NCBI GenBank assembly: GCA_020974905.1
Contig: CP087563.1
Location: 2,232,001-2,296,000 of the forward strand
Direction: 5' to 3'
Length of the DNA: 64,000 nucleotides
Origin: Planctomycetes bacterium syqfu
Lineage (GTDB): Bacteria; Planctomycetota; Phycisphaerae; Phycisphaerales; Phycisphaeraceae
Part shown: positions 10,701-18,596 of the stretch, piece after piece
How the letters are laid out: every line of letters begins with the position of its first letter
How positions within the stretch are numbered: the first letter of the stretch is position 1
Translations under genes and position numbers: made by a program
The notes under the pieces: generated by a model
Databases searched by the model: none
What the model was told of the DNA's origin: nothing
The model's input: the letters and a program-made list of their open reading frames with translations, nothing else

Positions 10701-11536
10701 GGTTTGTTTTTTTTGCCAGCCTTCGAGTCGATTACCAATCTAACCCCATCGGGTATTTCCCATTGCGCCAGGGCGTCTTGATCCATCTTCATGTCATAAT
10801 GGATCGTCTGCCGTGATTGCGTTTGGGGTGTCTGCCCAATGACATCGAACTGTTGGAAAGTGACAACAGATTTCCCAGCAGGCGCTGGACCTGGACTGAT
10901 GGTCTGCACGCGGACCATCAAGTTCGTGTCATTTGCAAACGTGACTTTCGATTCCCATTTGAATGTCTGGGGGAAATCACCATGCCCCCCGGGCGAATTG
11001 AGTTCCAATGACTTGAGAACTTCTGATTGCCTACCAGCATCGGAGATCAAGATGATTTGTAATCTGCAATGCCCTGCTGTCTTAGAAGTGACGGTAGCTT
11101 TACCCGCAATCACAACACGACAGGTTCCGGCATCTGCGGGTGTAAATACGATCACACTGGCTGGGCTTTCCGAGGGACCGTTTTGAGCCTTGGCAGCCAA
11201 TGTCTTTTCAAGGTAGTAAAAATGTGGATCTGACTTGGCAAGACGATCGCGCCAGACGAAGTTGTAGTTCCATGCTTTGCCTTGCTTCATCAAGTCATAA
11301 GGATCGGTCGGTGATGGGTTGTTCTTGTTCTGAATCCCAAGTGTCCAGGTCGCTCCATCGCGTGAAAGCGGGTTACCACTCTGCCAAGTCCAATTGTTTG
11401 CATCTTTGCTCCATACATTGGGGGCATGACCATTAATGGCTGGCAGGGACCAACAGAACTCTTTAGTTGTCTGAGCCAACAATGTCGGACACAGCAGCAG
11501 CAACAGTGCATGTAATAGACACCAATTCAAACGCAT
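7760..11536 (-). CDS. Large secreted clan GH-A glycoside hydrolase with CBM9-like C-terminus
   Basis: The 1258-residue product begins with a signal peptide (residues 1-21, hydrophobic run ending LLAQ). About 200 to 480 looks like beta-sandwich carbohydrate-binding or Ig-like modules. A TIM-barrel follows with the clan-A hallmarks: E619 in VVTVYNEPDAH (acid/base) and E719 in YLTEFGW (nucleophile), 100 residues apart as expected for strands 4 and 7. It most resembles GH39-type or related families, and the substrate cannot be told. The last 220 residues resemble a CBM9-like domain (LHLQVDVHDDEH, EDSIQVAFDVD). It is the last gene of a cassette with a pseudopilin and a LacI regulator upstream. Confidence 0.8.
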   Translation of the reverse strand: MRLNWCLLHALLLLLCPTLLAQTTKEFCWSLPAINGHAPNVWSKDANNWTWQSGNPLSRDGATWTLGIQNKNNPSPTDPYDLMKQGKAWNYNFVWRDRLAKSDPHFYYLEKTLAAKAQNGPSESPASVIVFTPADAGTCRVVIAGKATVTSKTAGHCRLQIILISDAGRQSEVLKSLELNSPGGHGDFPQTFKWESKVTFANDTNLMVRVQTISPGPAPAGKSVVTFQQFDVIGQTPQTQSRQTIHYDMKMDQDALAQWEIPDGVRLVIDSKAGKKNKPAMVLTFDKPIRQPVIIYGPEIQVGEAPSFATGRQLGVTLHAKAHDMTDDAFEVRAMAGNHWLKAVSPHRTFDTIIHLMQRHAWEEWTKESESGHLPDATTQARLCFRVSSPTGKGKIVIDQLTVSQQYTVNHLIQSEQLGHVFHDTQGRLSIKPAYPDQLLAGRVQLHDELDQLIDEKHIQPGMNNLEIDLPTLGYYQISVDASYQDGQQIQTQTRAAVIGLQLDESVRQKSRYGVMRVHGSEDWAVKTGARMDWGFWKINHMTLDAAGQPQVSGNSGWPSKMFRLWAMNGTLPTWLEPPHVKHDHGLYPPRDWGLFEKTIETWAKACNPLPDVVTVYNEPDAHWRGTKQELVRYVQTFTRAVRRARPEAVIGGPGFYSIRMDDFKEYAQMGILDGLDCLVIHAYVNGTAPEGDFIQRITELKQYMQSTGKDDMPIYLTEFGWTTPPGDWQTPVDEITKARYCARSLILTTALDIDGLVYFCGRYAKAGKGTSYAMVHADYTPTPTYSAFTTLLKQMSTIRDGGQWLKLSPSVNWVGFKRQDQYLVAAWDTAGESTLQLPHQPLQMVDMCGRNVPVNSHSVTLSPSPIYLVFSENPLTNMVSHESKRLMPGSILPIEFDGCMLPAPIKTVGSKLVISETAPLGEYQLLIRNKQSWINQPVTVCGPVSMTVESSQGKSDQLLPEIEINIVSLASQAVDARLTFNVPGLDLPAQTIELKAGQTSQHAVALHFIELGKRYQGTVELAIDSPIRWQVSEPIDVTFVQCLMINSSSTEVNWQQVKAVDLSDWGPWPGSIATTDCSASLKMLATPDGLHLQVDVHDDEHVANLLEDAIWKEDSIQVAFDVDAEKPWQPNNVGNGLNGHRISEFGLALPTENAPVVWCWRAYVPGLRQGLHETLMRQVHITRDSKSRITSYVCQFPWKILGLDACPESGTEIGFSMVVNDKDTKVPRRALRIFNGILDGKDPAGFGKIKLVAYPNK

Positions 11537-11633
11537 GATGATTCAATCCAATCTAGCTAAACGATAAGCGGTCACCTTGCAGCGCGTGTTTAAGGCTTGT
11601 TTTACAGGTCAAATGTGAATCCAGATCAATCTC

Positions 11634-12311
11634 TTACTTGAGCACCCAGTTAAATCCGCCATAACCATAGGACACACCATTGCGGTACTCCCAGTGGTAA
11701 ACCGAAGTGGGTTGCTTGATCCACGTGTTCGTTTTGAGTTCCACATGTCCATCACCAAAATTGATATTGGCACCATATTCACCGGAAGCAAGGTGGCGTG
11801 TCTGGGCATATTTCTCATACAGGAACGGATAATCATGCCAGATGGCGCCCCAACCTCTATTGCCATCAATGAACATCAACATCTTGCCGGGTTCCAGTAA
11901 ATCAGTCATCTTGAATCGGCCATGTTCATCAAGCCATGGTGTTCCAGCCCCACCATATCCCGGTGACATGTAACTGGTAATCGGATAAGAGAAATTGGCG
12001 TTCTGATCGTATCCCACGGTCACGGTTGGATCGGTTTCAGATGGACATCGATCCACTTCCAAACTGATCTGCATTTTCTTAAACTCATCACGCCAGAGAT
12101 TGGGCAGCACCCATTCGTGATGATCCGCACTCCATGCAGCAGAGCCAACACCGATCTGCCTGAGATTGGCTGCACAGGCTATCCGGCGAGCAGAGCGTCG
12201 AGCCCCTGCCAAAGCTGGTAACAGAATGGCGATCAACAAAGCAATAATCGAAATGACGACAAGTAATTCGATCAAAGTAAAAGCAGCGATCTTCTGGGAC
12301 TGTTTATCCAT
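11634..12311 (-). CDS. Type II pseudopilin-like protein (prepilin N-terminal motif)
   Basis: A GGGAG ribosome site precedes the ATG. After a short positive leader the protein has [18 protein letters not shown], the prepilin peptidase site plus hydrophobic helix. The residue before the cleavage site is Ala rather than the usual Gly. The body has the conserved [14 protein letters not shown] segment and a late [11 protein letters not shown], matching the H-X9-DG type C-terminal motif of planctomycete pseudopilins. It should be membrane-inserted, processed by a prepilin peptidase and assembled in a T2SS-like pseudopilus. It lies between the LacI gene and the glycosidase and probably serves that cassette. 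Confidence 0.9.
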   Translation of the reverse strand: MDKQSQKIAAFTLIELLVVISIIALLIAILLPALAGARRSARRIACAANLRQIGVGSAAWSADHHEWVLPNLWRDEFKKMQISLEVDRCPSETDPTVTVGYDQNANFSYPITSYMSPGYGGAGTPWLDEHGRFKMTDLLEPGKMLMFIDGNRGWGAIWHDYPFLYEKYAQTRHLASGEYGANINFGDGHVELKTNTWIKQPTSVYHWEYRNGVSYGYGGFNWVLK

Positions 12312-12379
12312 TTCGTGCTCCCGTATGGTTCCTTTGTATCACCAGTTAAGTCTGACTGAATGCATCAGGACAGATCTGA

Positions 12380-13415
12380 TCATTGATGACATGCACTTGT
12401 TGATTCACGCTCGATGAGCTGGGGCTTAAGCTGAATATATTGGGGTCGGTCAGGCTTGCTTTTGCCGTTAATCGACGCAAACATCATGGCAACAGCCTGT
12501 TGTCCGACAGCTTCGGAGTCCTGGCGTAAAGTGGTCAACGACGGAGCGAGCATGTCAGCCAAACGCAGATCCGCAAACCCGATGATGGATAAATCGTTGG
12601 GGATTAACAGTCCCATGTGATAGGCAGCTTTATAGACATAGGTTGCCAAAATATCCGAAGCCGCAAAAATCGCTGTCGGGCGAGGAGTGCTTTGTAACAA
12701 AGCCTGAGCCTGCTCAATCGCATCGTCAAATACCTTGTTCTCCTGAAGATGATAAATCACATCCGCTTGGCAGATGACTTGTTCAAATCCTTCGCGTCGC
12801 AAACGTCCCGTACTGGCATAGCTTGGACCAGCCAGATGCCCGACGCAACGATGTCCCAACTTCAACAAGTATTCAGCAGCCATACGACCACCTGCCAGAT
12901 CATCTGTCCCCACAAAATCTGCCTGTGTCTTGGGCATCTGTCGGTCGACACAAATCACGGGCAACTGATGTTTGCGTGCTTCACCAAAAACAGCCTCAGG
13001 TGTTTCATCTTCGATCGGGCAGATGATGATGCCATCAACACGCTGCTCCACCAAACGATGAATTAAATCCAGCTCATTAGTCGGCCCCTGAAATGCATCG
13101 CTGAGTTCTCGCCCGGTCACTACGATCGGCAGATAGTCGTTAGCCAGCAACGCCTCTTCAATCCCGGCTAGTACGCCTGCGTGATACTCCGATTTGGGAT
13201 CAATCATCACTCCCACTGTCTGGGTCTTACCTGATTGCAGCGCATGCACCAGGCGATTGGGCCTCGTAATTGAGTTTCTCGGCCACTTTCATGACCCGAT
13301 CACGTGTTTTCTGCGAGACCTGCTGCTTCTTGGCAAGCACCCTTGAGACCGTGGCAATAGACACCGAGGCTTCCTCAGCGATCCGTTTGAGTTGAATCAT
13401 TTTGGTTGTGGTCAT
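12380..13415 (-). pseudogene. LacI-family regulator, split by a single-base frameshift
   Basis: The N-terminus from the ATG at 13415 reads MTTTKMIQLKRIAEEASVS and on through ATVSRVLAKKQQVSQKTRDRV, a standard LacI helix-turn-helix. The hinge ends at LNYEA. The sugar-binding domain (NRLVHALQSGKTQTVGVMI onward, 280 residues, complete to the stop) lies in the +1 frame. Removing one base from the run 13259-13261 (CCC on the coding strand) restores an ordinary full-length LacI protein. It is therefore either a recent inactivating insertion or a sequencing error. I chose 13415 rather than 13448 because the palindromic repeats at 13432-13454 would otherwise be inside the gene. The expected role is control of the pseudopilin and glycosidase downstream. 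Confidence 0.8.
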
Positions 13416-13431
13416 CGTCAATCCATTACTT

Positions 13432-13454
13432 GCAAATATTTGCTGCAAATATTT
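13432..13454. promoter_or_regulatory. Candidate LacI-type operator
   Basis: A perfect 12-bp palindrome, GCAAATATTTGC (13432-13443), is followed one base later by a second copy of its first ten bases (13445-13454). It lies 17 bases upstream of the likely LacI start, the expected place for autoregulation. No binding data are available, so the assignment is by position and symmetry only. Confidence 0.5.
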
Positions 13455-14039
13455 ACAGGATATTATGCAGCCATTTCAAAAAAATCAATCTGCAAGCATA
13501 AACAAATGAACACCGCGATCTTCACAATTACCATAAATCAATTTAAAAAAACTGCTTACATCTATTTTGTGCAGCAAAATATGAAGATTGACAATCCATC
13601 CGATTGACACATGACTAACAATAAATACCAGGAAAACTACCAGTTCAACGGAAACGAGCAAAATCAATGTGCAGACTCTGAGTATAAATCCACATATCCT
13701 CCGAATAGCGTAAACTAATATTGTTGCTGTGATGTACGTTGCAACCCAATGTCATCTCAAATTACGAGAACAATCAAATCCGAATATCAAGGGAAAAGGT
13801 TTTGTAACACAGCAACCAGTCAAGTCGTTTCAACACATCCAGGACGAACCCGTCAAACAACCACATGACAGATTTATGTGATACGCCCAATTTTATTTAT
13901 ATATACATCACGTTCTGAGACTGTAAACGATTCAGGTCCTTGTCAAGTCATTCGAAATTCATGAACTCCTCAATGCCCAGCCCCATCCGATGCTGATTGC
14001 CGAGATTGTGGAGCATCTGGCATCAACAAACCCACCGCA
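13455..14039. other. AT-rich region without a gene
   Basis: About 580 bases upstream of the LacI gene. No open frame carries a recognisable motif. It probably holds the LacI promoter and the eroded 5' part of the sulfatase gene. Confidence 0.4.
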
Positions 14040-14640
14040 GTGAGATTACTTCAAAGTCTTGTCGAACTGCCCCGCCCACTTTGTAGTCCGGCACGCGGTT
14101 CGATTATCACAAGACTGTATCCCCATGCATACGGTGTCACCTGCAATACCGAAGACACTGGTTGCTGTGCGCAGGAACTCAATGACTCGCCTGCACTGTT
14201 ACCACACGTACTGAAGTAGGCAGGCTACCGCTGCCTTCGGACTTTGGCTATGAGGGATACGATTTTCCGGGGCTTGGTGGCATCGGCACGCAATATCCAC
14301 TCTACCGGGATTACCTTAAACAACATAGCCTGGAATATCATGTCCAACGACAGAATGATATGACCACGTTGCACTACGGTGTCTGCAATCTCGTCGAAAA
14401 CCACGACGTCCCGGTATTCATTACCGCCCACGTCATCGAGATGATCCAAACGTTAACCCATGACAACCAACCGTTTTTTATTCAGAAAAATTTCTGGGAA
14501 CCGCATCAACTTTACTTTGTTTCACAAGCGGTACTGAATCAATATGCTGATGTCCCCATCGCCACTTGGCCCAATTATGACGTCCTCAAACCGTTTGTCC
14601 GGCCCACATGTCCAAGGCATTCTCCCCAATCAGAGCGAAA
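14040..14640 (+). pseudogene. Decayed sulfatase gene fragment
   Basis: At 14082 the frame reads CSPARGSIITRLYPHAYGV, the formylglycine sulfatase signature (C-x-P-x-R) followed by the usual TGLYPH-type stretch. It continues to an in-frame stop near 14217 (VLK-stop-AGYR, where intact sulfatases have LKxAGY). In another frame the gene resumes with GYEGYDFPGLGGIGTQYPLY and then FFIQKNFWEPHQLYFV, and ADVPIATWPNYD, which match the mid-region of sulfatases. The 5' and 3' thirds are missing. The gene is dead, and it suggests an ancestor that used sulfated glycans. Confidence 0.75.
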
Positions 14641-14719
14641 AAACATAGGATGACCAACTCCCAGAAATCGTACCACCTTTATGTTCGTGTGCCGGTGGTG
14701 CGATGGGGGTGGTGGCGAA

Positions 14720-14764
14720 GCGGAACTCGGCTCAACAACCAGCCATGTTTCCGGGGCTGGCGGA
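14720..14764 (+). repeat. Dispersed 45-bp repeat, copy A
   Basis: The segment beginning GCGGAACTCGGCTCAACAAC and ending GTTTCCGGGGCTGGCGGA matches the minus strand of 47320-47364 at about 40 of 45 positions. It lies just past the sulfatase remnant and is probably debris of a mobile element. Confidence 0.6.
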
Positions 14765-14830
14765 TAGTCGTTCAACGCAGCCGTTACGGTTGTGATGTTA
14801 ATCTACAGGGATCATAATCGCCGAACACCG

Positions 14831-15919
14831 CTACAATCCGTGTGTATCCTGTATTTCAGGTTCACTTACCGGCTTAATGAGCGTTCGGAATTCGCAGGGC
14901 TGATTTGCATTCTGAGAGTCAATGACAGCCAGGCAGTTTTCAAGCAAATGTCTGCTGTCAAAACCCATACGATGTACGGGGAAAGCACTGACGGCCGGCA
15001 TGGGAAAATTACTATATGCCACGATATCCAGATCATCTTTCACACGCAATCCGGCATCCATGATTGCCAGAGTAACGTGTTCCACCAAATTGTCATCGAG
15101 AATAATGATGCCATCGGGGCGTTGCTGCTGCTTGGGATTCATCAGCAGTTCAATAAGGTTTCCTGTCATGGCCTTGTGTGATTCGTGCAGCATCTGTATC
15201 CATGCGTTACACGTTTGGGCTCCCTGCAGCGAGACGGCCTCTTTGAACATGCTGACATGGCCTGGTGTCATGCGTGCCATAATCAATGCCAGCTTGGATC
15301 GCCCTGAGTCAACAAGGTGACGCACAGCTTTTTCAATCAGTGCCTGGTAGTCCATCCAGATGGCCGGAATATTGTTTGACGATTGGCTGGCGATCATCAC
15401 ACGGGAAACCCCAGGCATCTGGATGATCGGGGTTTGATTCAAGCGGTAAGGCGACATCACAAAAATCAATCCAGCCAACCGGTGTGTGTTGATCTGCTTG
15501 AGCAGTTCGCTGTAATCCTTCTCGTCCGTCCGATCATGAAGATTAAACAATGCCCAATCGATATGTGGCATTTTCTGTTGAATCTGTTCTGCGGCATTGG
15601 CAAAAGCCTCATAAAACCGGGATTGCCCATGAGTACCCTCACCATGGAGAGGAAAAATCAACGCATAGCGATGCAGATGTGGAGGTGCTTCCACAACGAA
15701 AGTCCCCCGACGTCCATCCGTACGGATAAACCCTTCGCGACGTAAAGCATCAAATGCCTGCTGAATCGTAAACCAACTGACACCCAGGCGTTCTTCAAGT
15801 TCCACACGGGTCGGCATCCGGTCACCAGCCGCAAACACCCCTTGAACAATCTCACCTCGCAGCGTGGTCAATAATTCCTGCTGCTTGGTGGCGCGGAGTT
15901 TTGAAGGCTTGTTATCCAT
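14831..15919 (-). CDS. GntR-family regulator with LacI-type sugar-binding domain
   Basis: Residues 1-75 form a GntR winged helix: KQQELLTTLRGEIVQGVF, GDRMPTRVELEERLGVSWF, then TIQQAFDALRREGFI and GRRGTFV. The remaining 280 residues resemble a periplasmic-binding-protein fold of LacI type (RYALIFPL, GLIFVMSPYR, PDGIIILDDNLVEH). The start at 15919 (MDNKPSK) is preferred because an in-frame ATG at 15970 adds an unusual arginine-rich leader. An 8-bp perfect palindrome CGTATACG at 15953-15960 lies just upstream and could be its operator. It is the last gene of the row starting with the giant secreted proteins and probably controls that locus. Confidence 0.85.
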   Translation of the reverse strand: MDNKPSKLRATKQQELLTTLRGEIVQGVFAAGDRMPTRVELEERLGVSWFTIQQAFDALRREGFIRTDGRRGTFVVEAPPHLHRYALIFPLHGEGTHGQSRFYEAFANAAEQIQQKMPHIDWALFNLHDRTDEKDYSELLKQINTHRLAGLIFVMSPYRLNQTPIIQMPGVSRVMIASQSSNNIPAIWMDYQALIEKAVRHLVDSGRSKLALIMARMTPGHVSMFKEAVSLQGAQTCNAWIQMLHESHKAMTGNLIELLMNPKQQQRPDGIIILDDNLVEHVTLAIMDAGLRVKDDLDIVAYSNFPMPAVSAFPVHRMGFDSRHLLENCLAVIDSQNANQPCEFRTLIKPVSEPEIQDTHGL

Positions 15920-15979
15920 GGACCGCCTTGTATGGTCTGTGATTCGGTGACGCGTATACGGTAACATCAATTTCTCACA

Positions 15980-18592
15980 TTATACACCATGGCACAATTC
16001 AATGATTCCCTCACGGGCACGAATGGAAGTGTTGACTTCAGGGTCCGCTGCTGCTCGTTGCAAAGTCGATCGGGTGGTCTCAGAACCGATCCGATTCAAT
16101 GCCAAAGCCGCCACACTGTGCACGGTGTAAAAATCACGACTTCGATCAAGGATTTGAGCAATGATCGCTGCAGACTGCGAATCATTCAGACGGCCCAAAG
16201 CAACAATTAACGCCAGCTTCAAACGCCAACGCTTGGCACTGCCAATACAGTTGCCATCCTGGTCTTCAGCGTAAAGTTCATCCAACGGAATCTGTTCTTC
16301 TTCATGGAGCAATTCACGTAAGAGTGGAGCATACTCGCCAAGCTTCAAACGCCCGATCCGCTCGACAGCAGCATAAACGACCGGCCAGTGATCACTGTGG
16401 AGTACGATATTTAACCAGGCATCGTCCTGCTGCTCATGCATCGCGCTGATGATGGGTAACAGGCAGGCATTCGCGGAGTCCAGCCATGCTGAAGCGGTCG
16501 CATCATTTTCATGATGCTGATCAAAGTCGATGGACGCGAGTTTGTCATCCACATCCCACTGGGGCATTGCAGTTTGATCCTGATGTGAATCATTGAACAC
16601 CTGCAATTCCAGTTCATCCATTGTTCCATCATTACTCGACCAGAAGCATTTATTGGCTTGCAGGTCCAGTTCAATATGATGAACTTTATCTCCGGCATAA
16701 ATCACCCAACGATGGGTATCACGCCCCGAAACCCGAAGATCATTGATATCCACACCGATAGCGGTCACAAAATTTGCTGTCGGTCCATTCGATGAAAGTG
16801 CCATGCGTTTGGAGGCACCTTCCTGTGTTTTGGGAAACCCCGGGACATCGTGTATTTGAACGTCTGCCACACTCTCCCATGCCAGCAAGACACGATGGTC
16901 ATTTGGCAGGTTCATACTCAGACCTGCATTGCCTTTCAGAGATGCAGATGGCCTCAGATACGCTTGCCAAGTCCAGCGATGCGATGTTTGAGCAGCCAGT
17001 TCATCGACGACCAGGCCGATCCCGTAGCGAGTATTCCAGATGGAGATGCGTTGGGCTTTGGTCAGATCAAATGCAGGTTGATAGAACGGAGTCACATCTG
17101 CGCAGACAGCCTGCAAAACATCGCTACGCCCATACCATAGCGCGTTGCCTTCAACTGATCTTCCAGGCCAATAGGCTTTGATGTCATCGACGACAATCGC
17201 ATTGGCTGCACCGAGCATGCCGCAGGATTGTGACTGGACGAATCGTGTGAGATTGCGATCCGAGCCTGGCGTGGCATAGTTTGCCAGGCGTCGACGTGCA
17301 TCGTCACTTAAGGTGCTCATCGCCTGTTGCGGGTCAAATCCGAAAGGGTCTTGGCCAACCGCTGGCACACCATCCTGAAAAACTGGTTCACCATCGACTT
17401 CAAGAATCAGATGATTGGGATTCACCTGCATGCGCCCCACTGCCGTAAAAGACTCGGCGCATCGATCCCAGACCTGTACCAGGCGCGTGCGTCGGCTGGC
17501 ATCCTCCAAAGCGGCACCCGTTCGGGGCAGACACCAACCTGTCAACGCTGCTGGTTCTCCAGTATCCTGCCATTGATTCATGGAAGCAGGCCACCAGATC
17601 AGTGTCCACATTGGATTGTCATGTCCCCACGCCATCATCCCCGGTTTGTTCCCCAATCCCAGGCGATGGATCATGCCCAGTAAATGGTTTCGTTGATTCT
17701 CCTGTTCCTCCAACCCAGCAAGATAAGCCAGTGGCGCACCATTGATCGCCTGACTCCAGCCATAATGGTCCCATGGCAGCATTTGACCAGTCGGCCCGAT
17801 GAGCTTGCGTTCAATATCGATCAACTGTTTAAACGTTGAGCCATTGGGTTGAAAACCTTTTGGATTCTGAGGCAGATTGAACGTTTCAAATAGCTGGTGC
17901 AACAAGCAGAACAACGGTGTATTCACGTGCGAGGTATAAGTTGAACCTTCACCGGCATAACCATCACGTGGAAAAAGTCCAAGGAGCCTTGGCAGCCGTT
18001 GCAAGCCATAGGCAAAAAGAAATCGACCGGTCGCATGTCCGGTGAGTTTGTGTCCAAACAGGTATCCGACCACGGTACAGTAAAGCGTCATGGAAAGATT
18101 CTGGTTATCTGCTGAAGGGACGCGTGAAGCCAGAGTCGGGTAAGCATACTTAAAAGCGATCCCAAGGTGAACCTCGGCTGCGAGTTGTAGATCCTCTTGT
18201 GAAAACGCTTGTCTGTGATGTAACCAATCAACAAAGACCGCCTGGCGTATACTCGCTCCGCAGGCACACCATGTATGCTTCTGCAGTCCATGCCCCTGAT
18301 CGCTGGCAAGCAGTTGCGTCCACTTTTCACGCAGTTGATCTTTGGCTTCGGACATATCCTTGCCAGTCAGCGCGGCCAAGAATGGGAGCATTTTCTGACG
18401 CGCCTCAGGATCATCACGTAACATATTTTGATAGTCCTGCCATAAATCCTTCAACGGACCAGTGGCAGTCTCAAGCTTGTTGAGCAGCGCCTGTGGATCA
18501 CCTAAAAACAAGGGATATTGGTCTGCCTGCTGCAGCATCTTTGAAGTCAGTTCAATTGATTGATCGGATAACTTATTACTTATTACAATCAT
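15980..18592 (-). CDS. Heparinase II/III-like protein with C-terminal HEAT repeats
   Basis: The 870-residue protein has no signal peptide and starts 4 bases after the upstream stop. The first 330 residues are helical with aromatic and small-residue motifs (FKYAYPTL, FPRDGYAGEGSTY, LPWDHYGWSQ) reminiscent of the alpha/alpha toroid of heparinase II/III or alginate lyases. The next 350 residues are a beta-sandwich-like region, as in those lyases. The last 110 residues contain HEAT/PBS-lyase-type repeats (RWRLKLALIVALGRLNDSQ, YTVHSVAALALNRIG). The Tyr/His pairs fit a lyase but I cannot name a catalytic set. The absence of an export signal is odd for a lyase and suggests action on imported oligosaccharides. 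The family assignment is tentative. Confidence 0.55.
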   Translation of the reverse strand: MIVISNKLSDQSIELTSKMLQQADQYPLFLGDPQALLNKLETATGPLKDLWQDYQNMLRDDPEARQKMLPFLAALTGKDMSEAKDQLREKWTQLLASDQGHGLQKHTWCACGASIRQAVFVDWLHHRQAFSQEDLQLAAEVHLGIAFKYAYPTLASRVPSADNQNLSMTLYCTVVGYLFGHKLTGHATGRFLFAYGLQRLPRLLGLFPRDGYAGEGSTYTSHVNTPLFCLLHQLFETFNLPQNPKGFQPNGSTFKQLIDIERKLIGPTGQMLPWDHYGWSQAINGAPLAYLAGLEEQENQRNHLLGMIHRLGLGNKPGMMAWGHDNPMWTLIWWPASMNQWQDTGEPAALTGWCLPRTGAALEDASRRTRLVQVWDRCAESFTAVGRMQVNPNHLILEVDGEPVFQDGVPAVGQDPFGFDPQQAMSTLSDDARRRLANYATPGSDRNLTRFVQSQSCGMLGAANAIVVDDIKAYWPGRSVEGNALWYGRSDVLQAVCADVTPFYQPAFDLTKAQRISIWNTRYGIGLVVDELAAQTSHRWTWQAYLRPSASLKGNAGLSMNLPNDHRVLLAWESVADVQIHDVPGFPKTQEGASKRMALSSNGPTANFVTAIGVDINDLRVSGRDTHRWVIYAGDKVHHIELDLQANKCFWSSNDGTMDELELQVFNDSHQDQTAMPQWDVDDKLASIDFDQHHENDATASAWLDSANACLLPIISAMHEQQDDAWLNIVLHSDHWPVVYAAVERIGRLKLGEYAPLLRELLHEEEQIPLDELYAEDQDGNCIGSAKRWRLKLALIVALGRLNDSQSAAIIAQILDRSRDFYTVHSVAALALNRIGSETTRSTLQRAAADPEVNTSIRAREGIIELCHGV

Positions 18593-18596
18593 GGTT

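Noticed and set aside
13227-13448. Stand-alone short helix-turn-helix regulator
   Set aside because: Its hinge flows into the sugar-binding domain in the next frame with the exact LacI spacing, so it is half of one broken gene and not an independent small regulator.
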